Positions 49,474-59,102 of a stretch of 64,000 nucleotides of DNA are shown here, piece after piece (position 1 is the stretch's first letter; every line of letters begins with the position of its first letter). This DNA is from Schleiferiaceae bacterium (GTDB lineage: Bacteria > Bacteroidota > Bacteroidia > Flavobacteriales > Schleiferiaceae), in NCBI GenBank assembly GCA_018401735.1, contig JAGYKI010000004.1:62001-126000 (forward strand). Reading direction: 5' to 3'. The translations under genes were made by a program, and so were the position numbers. The notes under the pieces are model-generated. The model saw nothing but the letters and a program-made list of their open reading frames with translations. It did no database searches and had not been told where the DNA came from.

Positions 49474-50364
49474 TTAGTTTTTTAGCAAGTCCAGCAGTCG
49501 CTCTAATTCTTGGTCGTTTTTAAAGGTGATAGTAATTTTACCCTGACCACGGTTATTGCGATTTAATTCCACATCGGCCTCGAGGTGTTTTTTCAGTTCT
49601 TCGTTTATACGAACATACTTTTCGGCCAGAGGAGCCTTTAGGCTTGAGGTAGTTTTGCGAGGACCTTCTTTTAGTTTTCGGGTGGCTTCTTCTACTTGCC
49701 GAACGCTAAGATCTTTAGCTATAATCTCTTGATATAGGTTTATTTGATCTTCTTCGTTGCTAATGTTAATGAGAGCCCTCGCATGCCCCACGGCAATCAT
49801 TTTATCGCGTAAGCCTGCCTGAATTAGTGGCTGTAATTTTAATAAGCGTAAATAATTGGTAATGGTAGAGCGTTTTTTCCCAACGCGGGTACTCATTTCT
49901 TCTTGCGTAAGCTGACATTCGTCAATTAAACGCTCATAGCTTAAGGCTACTTCAATGGGATCTAATTCTTCCCTTTGAATATTTTCTACCAAAGCCATTT
50001 CCAACATACTTTGGTCGTCGGCTAACCTAATGTAAGCAGGAATGCTTTCTAATCCGGCAATTTTAGCGGCACGAAAACGTCTTTCGCCACTAATAATCTC
50101 AAATTTAGACGGCCCAACTTTTCGCACGGTAATGGGTTGGATAATCCCTAGAGCCTTGATAGATTGTGCTAATTCTTCTAATGCCTCCGCATCGAAGATA
50201 GTCCGCGGTTGATCTGGATTAGCTTGAATATCCGTGATATCAAGCTCTGCAATTGTGCCAATCACTTGATCAGCATTTTTATCTTCCGCCGAATTTAATT
50301 CTGCATTGTCCTTTAGTAGCGCGGCTAAGCCTTTGCCCATTGCTCTTCTTTTTGGTGCTGCCAT
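49474..50364 (-). CDS. parB: Chromosome partitioning protein ParB
   Basis: NPDQPRTIFDAEALEELAQSIKALGIIQPITVR, ISGERRFRAAKIAG, ENIQREELDPIE. Confidence 0.95.
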   Translation of the reverse strand: MAAPKRRAMGKGLAALLKDNAELNSAEDKNADQVIGTIAELDITDIQANPDQPRTIFDAEALEELAQSIKALGIIQPITVRKVGPSKFEIISGERRFRAAKIAGLESIPAYIRLADDQSMLEMALVENIQREELDPIEVALSYERLIDECQLTQEEMSTRVGKKRSTITNYLRLLKLQPLIQAGLRDKMIAVGHARALINISNEEDQINLYQEIIAKDLSVRQVEEATRKLKEGPRKTTSSLKAPLAEKYVRINEELKKHLEADVELNRNNRGQGKITITFKNDQELERLLDLLKN

Positions 50365-50382
50365 CTATTGTTCTAAAATATT

Positions 50383-51162
50383 TTACTCTGCTTCTATAGC
50401 TTCGTTTTTCTCTAAAAATTCGCGCGCCAAATTTAAGTAATTCTGAGCCCCATTACTGGAAGCATCATACATGATTATGGTTTCACCATAACTCGGAGCC
50501 TCACTTAAACGCACATTTCTTTGAATTATGGTATTAAAAACCATTTTTGAGAAATGCGTTTTCACTTCTTCCACAACCTGGTTACTCAGTCGTAAACGCG
50601 AGTCGAACATAGTAAGTAGTAAACCTTCGATATCTAAATCGGGATTGTGAATGTTTTGAACGCTTTTAATAGTGTTTAGCAATTTGCCTAATCCTTCTAA
50701 AGCGAAATACTCACACTGAATAGGAATAATAACACTATCAGCTGCAGTTAAAGCGTTTAGTGTAATTAGTCCTAAAGAAGGAGCACAATCTATAATAAGG
50801 TAATCGTAATTCGATTTAATTTCTTCCAAAGCACTTTTAAGCATGTGCTCGCGTCGGTCCTTATCTACTAGTTCTATTTCCGCAGCAACTAGGTCAATTT
50901 GAGCCGGTATTAAATCTAAGTTTGGATTTTTTGTGCTAACTACTACATCCACTGCTTTGCACTCGTGCTCTAAAACTTGATAGGTACCTAATTTAATTTC
51001 GTCGGGGTCATAACCTAAAGCCGAGGTAGTGTTGGCCTGTGGATCGGCATCAATAATTAAAACCTTTTTTTCCAAAACACCCAAACTTGCGGCGAGGTTA
51101 ACAGCAGTAGTTGTTTTCCCCACGCCACCTTTCTGATTGGCAATTGCAACAATTTTTCCCAT
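50383..51162 (-). CDS. parA: Chromosome partitioning ATPase ParA
   Basis: IVAIANQKGGVGKTTTAVNLAASL; IIDCAPSLGLITLNAL. Confidence 0.95.
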   Translation of the reverse strand: MGKIVAIANQKGGVGKTTTAVNLAASLGVLEKKVLIIDADPQANTTSALGYDPDEIKLGTYQVLEHECKAVDVVVSTKNPNLDLIPAQIDLVAAEIELVDKDRREHMLKSALEEIKSNYDYLIIDCAPSLGLITLNALTAADSVIIPIQCEYFALEGLGKLLNTIKSVQNIHNPDLDIEGLLLTMFDSRLRLSNQVVEEVKTHFSKMVFNTIIQRNVRLSEAPSYGETIIMYDASSNGAQNYLNLAREFLEKNEAIEAE

Positions 51163-51337
51163 AAATGTTTAGTACTTGTAATCTTTTTAGCTCCTTGCGT
51201 TGTTCATTTGTGCTAAGAGGGTGATTGCTAAAGGAATTACTTTATTCTTACCCTCCCACAAAAGGAAGCCTAAATTACAATTTCTAGCTCGTTTGAAAAG
51301 GATTTTGTCTTCGATTTACCAAAAATAAAATAATAAG

Positions 51338-51859
51338 ATGATTACCGTAATTTGTGCCACGCACCGTCCGCAAAACCTTACCCAAAAGGTTGTTTCACAG
51401 TATGCAACAATTTTAGAGGCTCTGGGTCAGGAGGTGCAGATTTTTAATATGTCGGAATTACCCGAGGGCTTTGTTTTTAACGACAGCTTTGGCGGGCGCA
51501 CCGCCGCAACTCAGGAGATAATTAATCAAAAATTGATTCCCGCTGATCGATTAGTGATTGTAGCTCCCGAGTATAATGGCAGCTATCCTGGAGTTTTTAA
51601 AGCTTTTTTAGATGGCATAAAACCCCAAATCTGGAAAGGAAAAAAAGCCGCTTTAGTGGGCGTAGCTTCGGGAAGGGCAGGAAACCTGCGTGGTCTAGGG
51701 CATCTTACTGATGTATTACACCATTTGCGAATAGAAGTATTTTCTCTACAAGTGCCACTTTCTAAGATAGAAGGACTTTTAGATGAGAAGAATGAATTGA
51801 CTGACGAATCTACTCTGCAGGTGTTAAAAGCGCAAGCGAAGGAGTTTCTAGAATTTTAA
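51338..51859 (+). CDS. NADPH-dependent FMN reductase family protein
   Basis: VIVAPEYNGSYPGVFKAFLDGIKPQIWKGKKAALVGVASGRAGNLRG. Confidence 0.9.
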   Translation: MITVICATHRPQNLTQKVVSQYATILEALGQEVQIFNMSELPEGFVFNDSFGGRTAATQEIINQKLIPADRLVIVAPEYNGSYPGVFKAFLDGIKPQIWKGKKAALVGVASGRAGNLRGLGHLTDVLHHLRIEVFSLQVPLSKIEGLLDEKNELTDESTLQVLKAQAKEFLEF

Positions 51860-51890
51860 AACCGAGAATTTTATTTTTCTACAAAATATG

Positions 51891-51925
51891 AAAGGGGATG
51901 TGACTAAAATCGCATCCCCTTTTTG
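51891..51925. terminator. Bidirectional terminator hairpin
   Basis: GAAAGGGGATG-tgactaaaatcg-CATCCCCTTTTT between convergent genes. Confidence 0.75.
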
Positions 51926-51949
51926 CTTAAAAATTGGACATAGCTTTCT

Positions 51950-52354
51950 TTAAATATCTTCAAAAGAGATATCGGTAAACTCTTTATTACTTTCTTCAGA
52001 ATGTTCTTCTTCTTTAAAGGCTTCCTCATGATAATTGAAATCGCCGTTATGTTTTTTCTGATAATCAGGTTCATGGCGATCAGAGATTACTTCTTCACCA
52101 CGATTATCAATAATATAGTCGGTGGCTTCCTTTAACATATCCTGAAATTGGTCGAAGTCCTCTTTATACAGGTATATTTTATGCTTTTTATAAAACACAT
52201 TGCCGTTATCGGCGGTATGTTTTTTACTTTCTGTAATAGTTAAGTAATAATCGTCTGCCTTTGTGGCTCTTACATCAAAGAAATAGGTTCTTCTACCTGC
52301 TCTTAATACTTCAGAATGAATTTCTTCCTGCTCATTTTGTCCGTGATCGCTCAT
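51950..52354 (-). CDS. PUR-alpha-like / DUF3276 nucleic-acid-binding protein
   Basis: EVLRAGRRTYFFDVRATKADDYYLTITESKK...FYKKHKIYLYKEDFDQF; start at MSDHGQN. Confidence 0.9.
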   Translation of the reverse strand: MSDHGQNEQEEIHSEVLRAGRRTYFFDVRATKADDYYLTITESKKHTADNGNVFYKKHKIYLYKEDFDQFQDMLKEATDYIIDNRGEEVISDRHEPDYQKKHNGDFNYHEEAFKEEEHSEESNKEFTDISFEDI

Positions 52355-52430
52355 GTTCTTTTCTTGATTAGCTTGGAGCAAATCTAAAAAAAACAATGAT
52401 TTTGTTTAGCAATACGCCAAAAATTAGCCG

Positions 52431-54224
52431 CTAGCTAAGCATTTTCTTTCCTTCTTCCAAAAGTTGTTGGTCGTACATGTTTTGATAATAGCCTTTAAGT
52501 TCCATTAAATCAGCATGTTTACCTTGTTCAATCACTTTTCCCTCTTCCAAAACTATTATATGATCGGCATTTTTCACCGAAGAAACGCGATGACTAATAA
52601 TTAGAGAGGTGCTTTGATCGATTAGTTTTTTAAGATTGGTAAGGATTTTTTCTTCTGTTTCGGTATCTACCGCTGACAAACAATCGTCGAGGATTAAGAC
52701 GGGTGGTTTTTTAATAATGGCACGGGCAATGCTTAATCTTTGTTTTTGGCCACCACTTAAAGTAACCCCTCTTTCGCCTACTTTGGTTTGATATCCATTG
52801 GGGAACTCCATAATATTATCGTGTAAATGCGCATTTTTAGCCGCTTCTTCTACCAATTCTATGGAATTATCATCTATTCCAAATGAAATATTGCGAGCAA
52901 TATCGGTGCTAAATAAAAATGCTTCTTGGGGTACATAACCAATGCTTTGTCTTAAATGATTAAGATTTACATTAGTAATGTCTTGGCCATCTACTAGAAT
53001 ATGGCCAGAATCAACATCATATAATCGCGCTACTAAATTCGCAATAGTACTTTTTCCGCTTCCTGTTTTGCCTACAATGGCTAGTGATTTTCCGGATTCT
53101 AAACTAAAGCTAAGGTCTTTAAGAGCCTCTATACCGGTGTCAGGATAGCGAAAGCTTACATTTTTAAATTCGATATTTCCTTGAAAGTGAAAGTCTTCTT
53201 GGCTAGGATTTACAATTTCTGGTTCAATTCGTAAAAATTCATTAATCCTTTCCTGACTAGCCGCAGCGCGCTGTACCAAGGAGGTTACCCAACCAATAGA
53301 AGCCACGGGCCAAGTAAGCATATTTACATAGATGATAAATTGGGCAATTACTCCAGGCGAGATTTTACCGGCAATGGTTTCTTGGCCTCCGATGAAAATA
53401 GTAAGTATGGTAGAAATGCCAATTAGCAAAATCATGAGAGGGAAGAAGAGTGCATTGATGCGGTACAATTCTTTGTTGCGCTCGAAATAATGATTGGCTT
53501 CATCGCCAAAGTCTTGCAATGACTTTTCTTCACGGACATAAGCTTTTAAAACACGAATCCCTGAAAAGGCTTCTTGCACAAAGGAAGAAATGGTGCTGAG
53601 CTGACGCTGCACTTGTTCACTTTTCTGATTAATTTTCTTACTTACATAATAAATGGATCCCGCTAAAACAGGCAGAGGCGCCAGCACATAAAGGGTTAGT
53701 CGAGGACTCCAGTAAAACATGATCGGAACAATCAACAGGAGCGTAATACCTACGTTAAAAGTGTACATAATAGCTGGGCCGAGATACATTCTCACCCTGC
53801 TAACATCTTCGCTAATGCGGTTCATTAAGTCACCCGTTTTATTGCGCTTGTAAAAGGCTAGGGAAAGTTTTTGATATTGATCGAAGATTTCGTTTTTCAT
53901 ATCATATTCGATATGACGACTAGCAACAATGATAGTTTGGCGCATAAAGAACATGAAGAGCCCTTTAAGTAAGGAGCTGCCGATAATAATAAAACCGAAA
54001 AGTACCAGTTTAGAGCGTAAATCGCTATAATCGAAGTTTTCGTCGGTCTGATATTGCTTAATTGCTTCTTCTACGATATTAAATGATTCGCGCACTAATT
54101 CTGCTGGCAATATTCCGAAAATCACCGAAATGGCTACGAAAAAGAGCCCAAGGAGCAGTTTCCAACGGTATTTAAAAATATATTTATTGAGACTTCTTAG
54201 GGATTTCATCAATTGTTGGCTCAA
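52431..54224 (-). CDS. ABC transporter, fused permease/ATP-binding protein
   Basis: GKTGSGKSTIANL, LSGGQKQRLSIARAI, VLILDDCLSAVD; six-TM N-terminus. Confidence 0.93.
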   Translation of the reverse strand: MSQQLMKSLRSLNKYIFKYRWKLLLGLFFVAISVIFGILPAELVRESFNIVEEAIKQYQTDENFDYSDLRSKLVLFGFIIIGSSLLKGLFMFFMRQTIIVASRHIEYDMKNEIFDQYQKLSLAFYKRNKTGDLMNRISEDVSRVRMYLGPAIMYTFNVGITLLLIVPIMFYWSPRLTLYVLAPLPVLAGSIYYVSKKINQKSEQVQRQLSTISSFVQEAFSGIRVLKAYVREEKSLQDFGDEANHYFERNKELYRINALFFPLMILLIGISTILTIFIGGQETIAGKISPGVIAQFIIYVNMLTWPVASIGWVTSLVQRAAASQERINEFLRIEPEIVNPSQEDFHFQGNIEFKNVSFRYPDTGIEALKDLSFSLESGKSLAIVGKTGSGKSTIANLVARLYDVDSGHILVDGQDITNVNLNHLRQSIGYVPQEAFLFSTDIARNISFGIDDNSIELVEEAAKNAHLHDNIMEFPNGYQTKVGERGVTLSGGQKQRLSIARAIIKKPPVLILDDCLSAVDTETEEKILTNLKKLIDQSTSLIISHRVSSVKNADHIIVLEEGKVIEQGKHADLMELKGYYQNMYDQQLLEEGKKMLS

Positions 54225-54325
54225 AAAATTAGCCTAATTTCGCAGTCCGAAAAATGGCATCATTACAAAGCGCAAATGTAGTCCATTGAACGAATTTAAA
54301 TCCTCTCTACTCATTACTTATTACA

Positions 54326-55411
54326 ATGAAGGACTTTAATATTACTGATCAAGGCGAAGTGGCCGGTGGTATTTTCACCCACGTTTCCTTTAAAAATCAC
54401 GAACAAGTTGTTTTTTGCAACGATCAGGAAACTGGTTTAAAAGCAATCATTGGCATTCACAATACCACTTTAGGCCCAGCATTAGGCGGTACTCGTATGT
54501 GGAATTATTCGAATGAAGCCGAAGCGCTTAACGATGTTTTGCGTCTTTCGCGCGGAATGACTTTTAAAGCAGCCATAAGTGGTTTAAACTTAGGTGGTGG
54601 TAAGGCCGTAATTATTGCCGATAGCCGCAAAGACAAAACCGATGCCATGATGCAGAAGTTTGGTGAATTTGTAAATTCCCTTTCGGGGAGATACATTACC
54701 GCCGAAGATGTTGGTATTACTACCCACGACATGGAAATGGTGAAAATGAAAACCAATCATGTGAGCGGTATTCCCGAATCAATGGGCGGTAGTGGTGATC
54801 CTTCTCCAGTTACTGCTTACGGTGTTTACATGGGAATGAAGGCGGCTGCCAAATATAAATATGGCAATGATAACTTAGCAGGCCGCAAGGTTTTAGTACA
54901 AGGTATTGGTCATGTTGGCGAAACTTTGGTACATCACCTTTGCCAAGAAGGAGCCCAAGTTATCATTAACGATATTCATCAGGATCGTATTGACGAGATG
55001 GTTACTAAGTATGGTGTTAAAGCCCATATTGGCAGTGATATTTTTAATGCGGACTTTGATATTTATGCGCCTTGTGCCTTAGGGGCAACCGTAAATGCCG
55101 ATAGTATTGCTCGCATGAATTGCGATATTATCGCTGGTGCAGCGAATAATCAGCTGGCAGAAGAATGGAGCGACGAAATTTTATTGGCGAAGAAGGGCAT
55201 TTTATACGCCCCAGACTTTGTAATTAATGCTGGAGGACTGATTAACGTATACTCTGAAATCGCAAAATACGATCGCAGCGAATCTTTAAGAAGAACAGAA
55301 GAAATTTACAATACTACCCTAGATATTTTCCGTCATGCGGAAATCGAAGGAATTACTAATCATGCAGCTGCTGTAAAAATAGCGCAAGCTCGCATTGATA
55401 ACGCGAAATAG
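54326..55411 (+). CDS. Glu/Leu/Phe/Val dehydrogenase family (amino-acid dehydrogenase)
   Basis: LGPALGGTRMW, LSRGMTFKAAISGLNLGGGKAVI, VQGIGHVGETLVHHL. Confidence 0.93.
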   Translation: MKDFNITDQGEVAGGIFTHVSFKNHEQVVFCNDQETGLKAIIGIHNTTLGPALGGTRMWNYSNEAEALNDVLRLSRGMTFKAAISGLNLGGGKAVIIADSRKDKTDAMMQKFGEFVNSLSGRYITAEDVGITTHDMEMVKMKTNHVSGIPESMGGSGDPSPVTAYGVYMGMKAAAKYKYGNDNLAGRKVLVQGIGHVGETLVHHLCQEGAQVIINDIHQDRIDEMVTKYGVKAHIGSDIFNADFDIYAPCALGATVNADSIARMNCDIIAGAANNQLAEEWSDEILLAKKGILYAPDFVINAGGLINVYSEIAKYDRSESLRRTEEIYNTTLDIFRHAEIEGITNHAAAVKIAQARIDNAK

Positions 55412-55425
55412 AACGATAAACAACT

Positions 55426-56367
55426 ATGCTCACTCGGAGACATTTAAGAATTAAGGTTTTTCAGGCCATTTATGCCTATCAATATGATGGTGCCAAAGGT
55501 TTGCTTGCCGCAGAGAAGCATCTCAGGAAATCCATCGATGATATTTATAGACTTTATCTCCATGAACTATCAGCTTTAGTTTTAGTTCATCGCTTTGCTA
55601 AAGAACGCATTGAGATAAACCGCCAAAAGAAATTGGCAACTAAGGAAGACATTAATCCTAATACTCGCTTTACCGAGAATCGCTTTCTTACTTGGCTATC
55701 TGGTAATATGAATTTGCAAAAAGATGTGCAAGATTATCATATTTCCTTTGGCGACGACAAGGAAATTATTCGTTCGCTTTACCGAGCATTTTTAGAGGAT
55801 GAGCGCTATCAAGAATACATGGATAGTGAAGAAAGCAGCTTATCAGCCGACAAGAAAATTATTAAGTATCTATACGGAGCATACATCGTAGAGAACGAAA
55901 CCTTGCAGCAAGTTTATGAAGACCATAATATGTTTTGGTCGGATGATTTAGATGCGGCCCAAGCCATGGCTGCCAAAACCATTAGCAGTTTTGATGATTC
56001 TAAAGATGAACAAAGTAAGCTGCAGAGACTTATTAAGAATCAGGATGATTTGGATTTTGCGATGAAATTATTCCGTACGGCTATTAATGACCATGAAAAA
56101 TTAGAGGAACGCATCTTGGCGAAAGCCCAACACTGGGAAGGCGACAGAATTGCAGTGGTCGATAATATTTTTTTGAAAATGGGATTGGCGGAATTAATAA
56201 CCTTCAATCAAATCCCTGTAAAGGTTACCATTAACGAATACATTGAACTTGCGAAGCAATACAGCACTAACAAAAGTGGCCAATTCATTAACGGGATTTT
56301 AGATAAGCTTAAGAACGAGATGTTAGAAAGCGGTGAGGTGCGAAAAATTGGCAGGGGCTTACTTTAG
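55426..56367 (+). CDS. nusB: Transcription antitermination factor NusB (extended form)
   Basis: LTRRHLRIKVFQAIYAYQYDG; C-terminal ELITFNQIPVKVTINEYIELAKQYSTNKSGQFINGILDKL. Confidence 0.92.
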   Translation: MLTRRHLRIKVFQAIYAYQYDGAKGLLAAEKHLRKSIDDIYRLYLHELSALVLVHRFAKERIEINRQKKLATKEDINPNTRFTENRFLTWLSGNMNLQKDVQDYHISFGDDKEIIRSLYRAFLEDERYQEYMDSEESSLSADKKIIKYLYGAYIVENETLQQVYEDHNMFWSDDLDAAQAMAAKTISSFDDSKDEQSKLQRLIKNQDDLDFAMKLFRTAINDHEKLEERILAKAQHWEGDRIAVVDNIFLKMGLAELITFNQIPVKVTINEYIELAKQYSTNKSGQFINGILDKLKNEMLESGEVRKIGRGLL

Positions 56368-56368
56368 G

Positions 56369-56528
56369 AACGGAATTCGATTAAAGCTTCGTGCCAGAAA
56401 GAAGTCTAATTTGGAAAGAGCGATGCTCAAATGGATGAGTAAAACTTAAAAAAGCGATTAGAGGAAGAGCCTTGGTTCAAAATTTCCGAGAAAGAGAAAA
56501 TCTAATGCGCTATTTTCAGTCCAACTCA
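56369..56528 (-). repeat. Highly decayed candidate copy of the TIR repeat
   Basis: Left AACGGAATTCGATTAAAGCTT and right AGAAAATCTAATGCGCTATTTTCAGTCCAACTCAG resemble the arms of copy C; begins 2 bp after the nusB stop. Confidence 0.3.
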
Positions 56529-56577
56529 GCTTTAGTATTATTTTTGCGAACAAAGAGAAATTTAATTTAACAACAAC

Positions 56578-57099
56578 ATGAAAAAGATCTTATTAAGTGC
56601 CATCGTACTTTCAGGTTTAGTAGCAGTTTCCTGTGATAATGCAGCGAGCAAAATTAAATCGGGTGAAACAGCATCCACTAGCACCGAAAGCAATGCTAGC
56701 GCCAACGCTCAGTCAAACAATGCTATGGAAACTCAGGTAAATACCAATGGTGCTCTACCCGTTTTCAGCTTTAACGAAGAAAATCACGATTTCGGAACAA
56801 TCGAAGAAGGCGTAATTGCTAAGCACGATTTCGAATTTACTAATACCGGTGAAGCTCCTTTAATTATTACCAATGCTTCAGGAAGCTGTGGCTGTACTGT
56901 GCCATCTTGGCCAAGAGAACCAATTGCACCAGGCGAAACTGGTAAAATTCACGTAGAGTTTAACTCAAATGGTCGCACGGGCAACCAAACTAAAACGGTT
57001 ACTCTTTCTTCTAACACAGTGCCTAACAAGAAAGTATTACGCATTTCTGCGCAAGTAAATCCTGATCCTAATAAAGCTGCTGAACAGCAAAACGGTTAA
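56578..57099 (+). CDS. DUF1573-domain lipoprotein
   Basis: Lipobox; FSFNEENHDFGTIEEGVIAKHDFEFTNTGEAPLIITNASGSCGCTVPSWPREPIAPGETGKIHVEFNSNGRTG. Confidence 0.92.
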   Translation: MKKILLSAIVLSGLVAVSCDNAASKIKSGETASTSTESNASANAQSNNAMETQVNTNGALPVFSFNEENHDFGTIEEGVIAKHDFEFTNTGEAPLIITNASGSCGCTVPSWPREPIAPGETGKIHVEFNSNGRTGNQTKTVTLSSNTVPNKKVLRISAQVNPDPNKAAEQQNG

Positions 57100-57108
57100 T
57101 ACAGACTA

Positions 57109-57450
57109 ATGATTCAAGTATTTTTACAAGCGGAGTCTTCTCCAATAGCCTCATTCTTACCCCTAGCTTTGGTGCTGGTAGTGATGTACCTTTTCTTTTT
57201 CCGTCCTCAAATTAAGAAACAGAAAGAAGAGAAAAAGTTTAGAGAAGAGATTGCCAAGGGCATGCGCATTGTTACCAATAGCGGTATTCACGGTAAGATT
57301 TTGGAAATTCAAGAGCATACCATGATTATCGAAAGCGAAAACACACGCCTGAAAATTGACAAAGCGGCAGTGAGTAAAGAGTTTAGTGCAACCTATCTTC
57401 CCAAAGAGGAAAAGGCCGCTAAAAAAGATGAAAAGAAAAGCGAGAAATAA
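57109..57450 (+). CDS. yajC: Preprotein translocase subunit YajC
   Basis: LPLALVLVVMYLFFFRPQIKKQKEEKKFREEIAKGMRIVTNSGIHGKI. Confidence 0.93.
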   Translation: MIQVFLQAESSPIASFLPLALVLVVMYLFFFRPQIKKQKEEKKFREEIAKGMRIVTNSGIHGKILEIQEHTMIIESENTRLKIDKAAVSKEFSATYLPKEEKAAKKDEKKSEK

Positions 57451-57469
57451 TCGTTAGACATATTCAATC

Positions 57470-57498
57470 AAAAATCGGTCTTCGGGCCGATTTTTTTT
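57470..57498 (+). terminator. Terminator hairpin
   Basis: AAAAATCGGTCTTCGGGCCGATTTTTTTT. Confidence 0.8.
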
Positions 57499-57522
57499 GT
57501 TTTATACCTACCTTGCTTCCCT

Positions 57523-58518
57523 ATGTTGTTGAGCAAAATTAAAGAAATGCTAGAAGGTTTAAGCTCTTGGTTTTTAAGGGGTAATAATCGCGTGAAACTA
57601 CTTTTCCTTTTAATATCGCTCTTTCTATGGTTTATCATTAAGCTTTCGCAGACGGGTTATCGCAGTCCCAGTCACTTCAAGCTTGACTATTACGATTTAC
57701 CAGTAGATCGCATTCTTCTTCAAGAAGCCCCCGAAAACATTCAGATTGAATTAGAAGGAACCGGTTTTAGCCTACTGCGCTATAAGTGGTTTAATGGCAA
57801 CTCCATTGCTTTAGATATCAATGCTCTACCCGAACTAGAGGATGGCCGCCGCTACTGGCTTACCAATGATAATTTGGGCGAAATAGAAAGAGATCTAAGT
57901 TTAGTTGGAACCCGTATTTTAGGTATTAGTCCCGATACGCTTTTCTTTAACCTAGGGAGCTTAATGTCTAAAAAAGTACCTATTTTAACGCGTTACCAGG
58001 CCGATTTTGACACCAATCAGTTTGTACTTTATCGTGAAATTCGGCTTACACCGGATAGCGTGTTATTAACGGCACCAGCGCAAGATTTATGGAAAATCAA
58101 TGAAATTTATACTAAGCCCATACTTTTAAGCGAACCCAAGGATTCTATCGTAGTGGAGATAGACTTGAACTTACCCAAAATAAAGAATTTCAAGGCCAAT
58201 ATTAGCCGTATAAAAGCTAAGCTTGAGTTTTCTGCTTTGGCAGAAGCGAAAATTGAAGTTCCCATTATCGCGATTAATAATCCCGATAGTACTCTTTTTG
58301 AAATAATCCCTAATAAAGCTGAAATCCTTTACCGCACTGCTTTACGCGATTTCAAAAATATTCGTGCGGATGAGTTTTTGATGTATGCCGACTATAATGA
58401 CATTGCTGACAATCCCGAGGCACGTTTTATCTCTTTAAAAATAGAAAGTCCGCCTCAGGCCGTTCGTTACTTGCAAATTAATCCTCAAAGGGTAGAATTT
58501 ATAATAACTCCTTTATGA
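57523..58518 (+). CDS. YbbR-like domain protein
   Basis: Single N-terminal TM followed by YbbR-like repeats; upstream of coaE with ATGA overlap. Confidence 0.7.
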   Translation: MLLSKIKEMLEGLSSWFLRGNNRVKLLFLLISLFLWFIIKLSQTGYRSPSHFKLDYYDLPVDRILLQEAPENIQIELEGTGFSLLRYKWFNGNSIALDINALPELEDGRRYWLTNDNLGEIERDLSLVGTRILGISPDTLFFNLGSLMSKKVPILTRYQADFDTNQFVLYREIRLTPDSVLLTAPAQDLWKINEIYTKPILLSEPKDSIVVEIDLNLPKIKNFKANISRIKAKLEFSALAEAKIEVPIIAINNPDSTLFEIIPNKAEILYRTALRDFKNIRADEFLMYADYNDIADNPEARFISLKIESPPQAVRYLQINPQRVEFIITPL

Positions 58519-59102
58519 TTATTGGTCTAACTGGGGGCATAGGAAGTGGAAAATCTACCGTAGCAAAGATCTTTCAACATTTGGGGGTCCCCGTTTTTAT
58601 TGCCGATGAGGAATCTAAACGGATTTTAGATACCGATCCAATTTTGCAAAATCGACTGCAAAATTTATTGGGAAAGGATTTAATTAAGGCCGGAGTGATT
58701 GATAAGGTTTATATGGCTCAAAAGATATTTTCGGACGAATCTTTACTACAAGAGGTAAACGCCCTTTTACATCCTTTGGTGGGAATTGCCTTTAAACATT
58801 GGGCTTTACAGCAACATAATGCCCCTTATGTGATGCGCGAGGCAGCCATACTTTTTGAAAGCAGTACTTATAAAGACTGCGATAAAATTGTAGTAGTTAC
58901 CGCACCAGAATCTTTACGCCTGGAACGCGTAATGCGACGTTCTAACTTATCTGCGGAAGCGGTAAAAGCGAGAATGAAAAAGCAGTGGCCGCAAGAAAGG
59001 AAGGATGCCATGGCCGATTATTTAGTGGACAATAGCGGAGAGAAATCATTAATAAAGCAAGTAATTGCCATTCATGAAAATATTATCAGCGGAACAAAGT
59101 AA
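58515..59102 (+). CDS. coaE: Dephospho-CoA kinase
   Basis: IIGLTGGIGSGKSTVAKIFQHLGVPVFIADEESKRI; HPLV; PYVMREAAILFE. Confidence 0.95.
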   Translation: MIIGLTGGIGSGKSTVAKIFQHLGVPVFIADEESKRILDTDPILQNRLQNLLGKDLIKAGVIDKVYMAQKIFSDESLLQEVNALLHPLVGIAFKHWALQQHNAPYVMREAAILFESSTYKDCDKIVVVTAPESLRLERVMRRSNLSAEAVKARMKKQWPQERKDAMADYLVDNSGEKSLIKQVIAIHENIISGTK

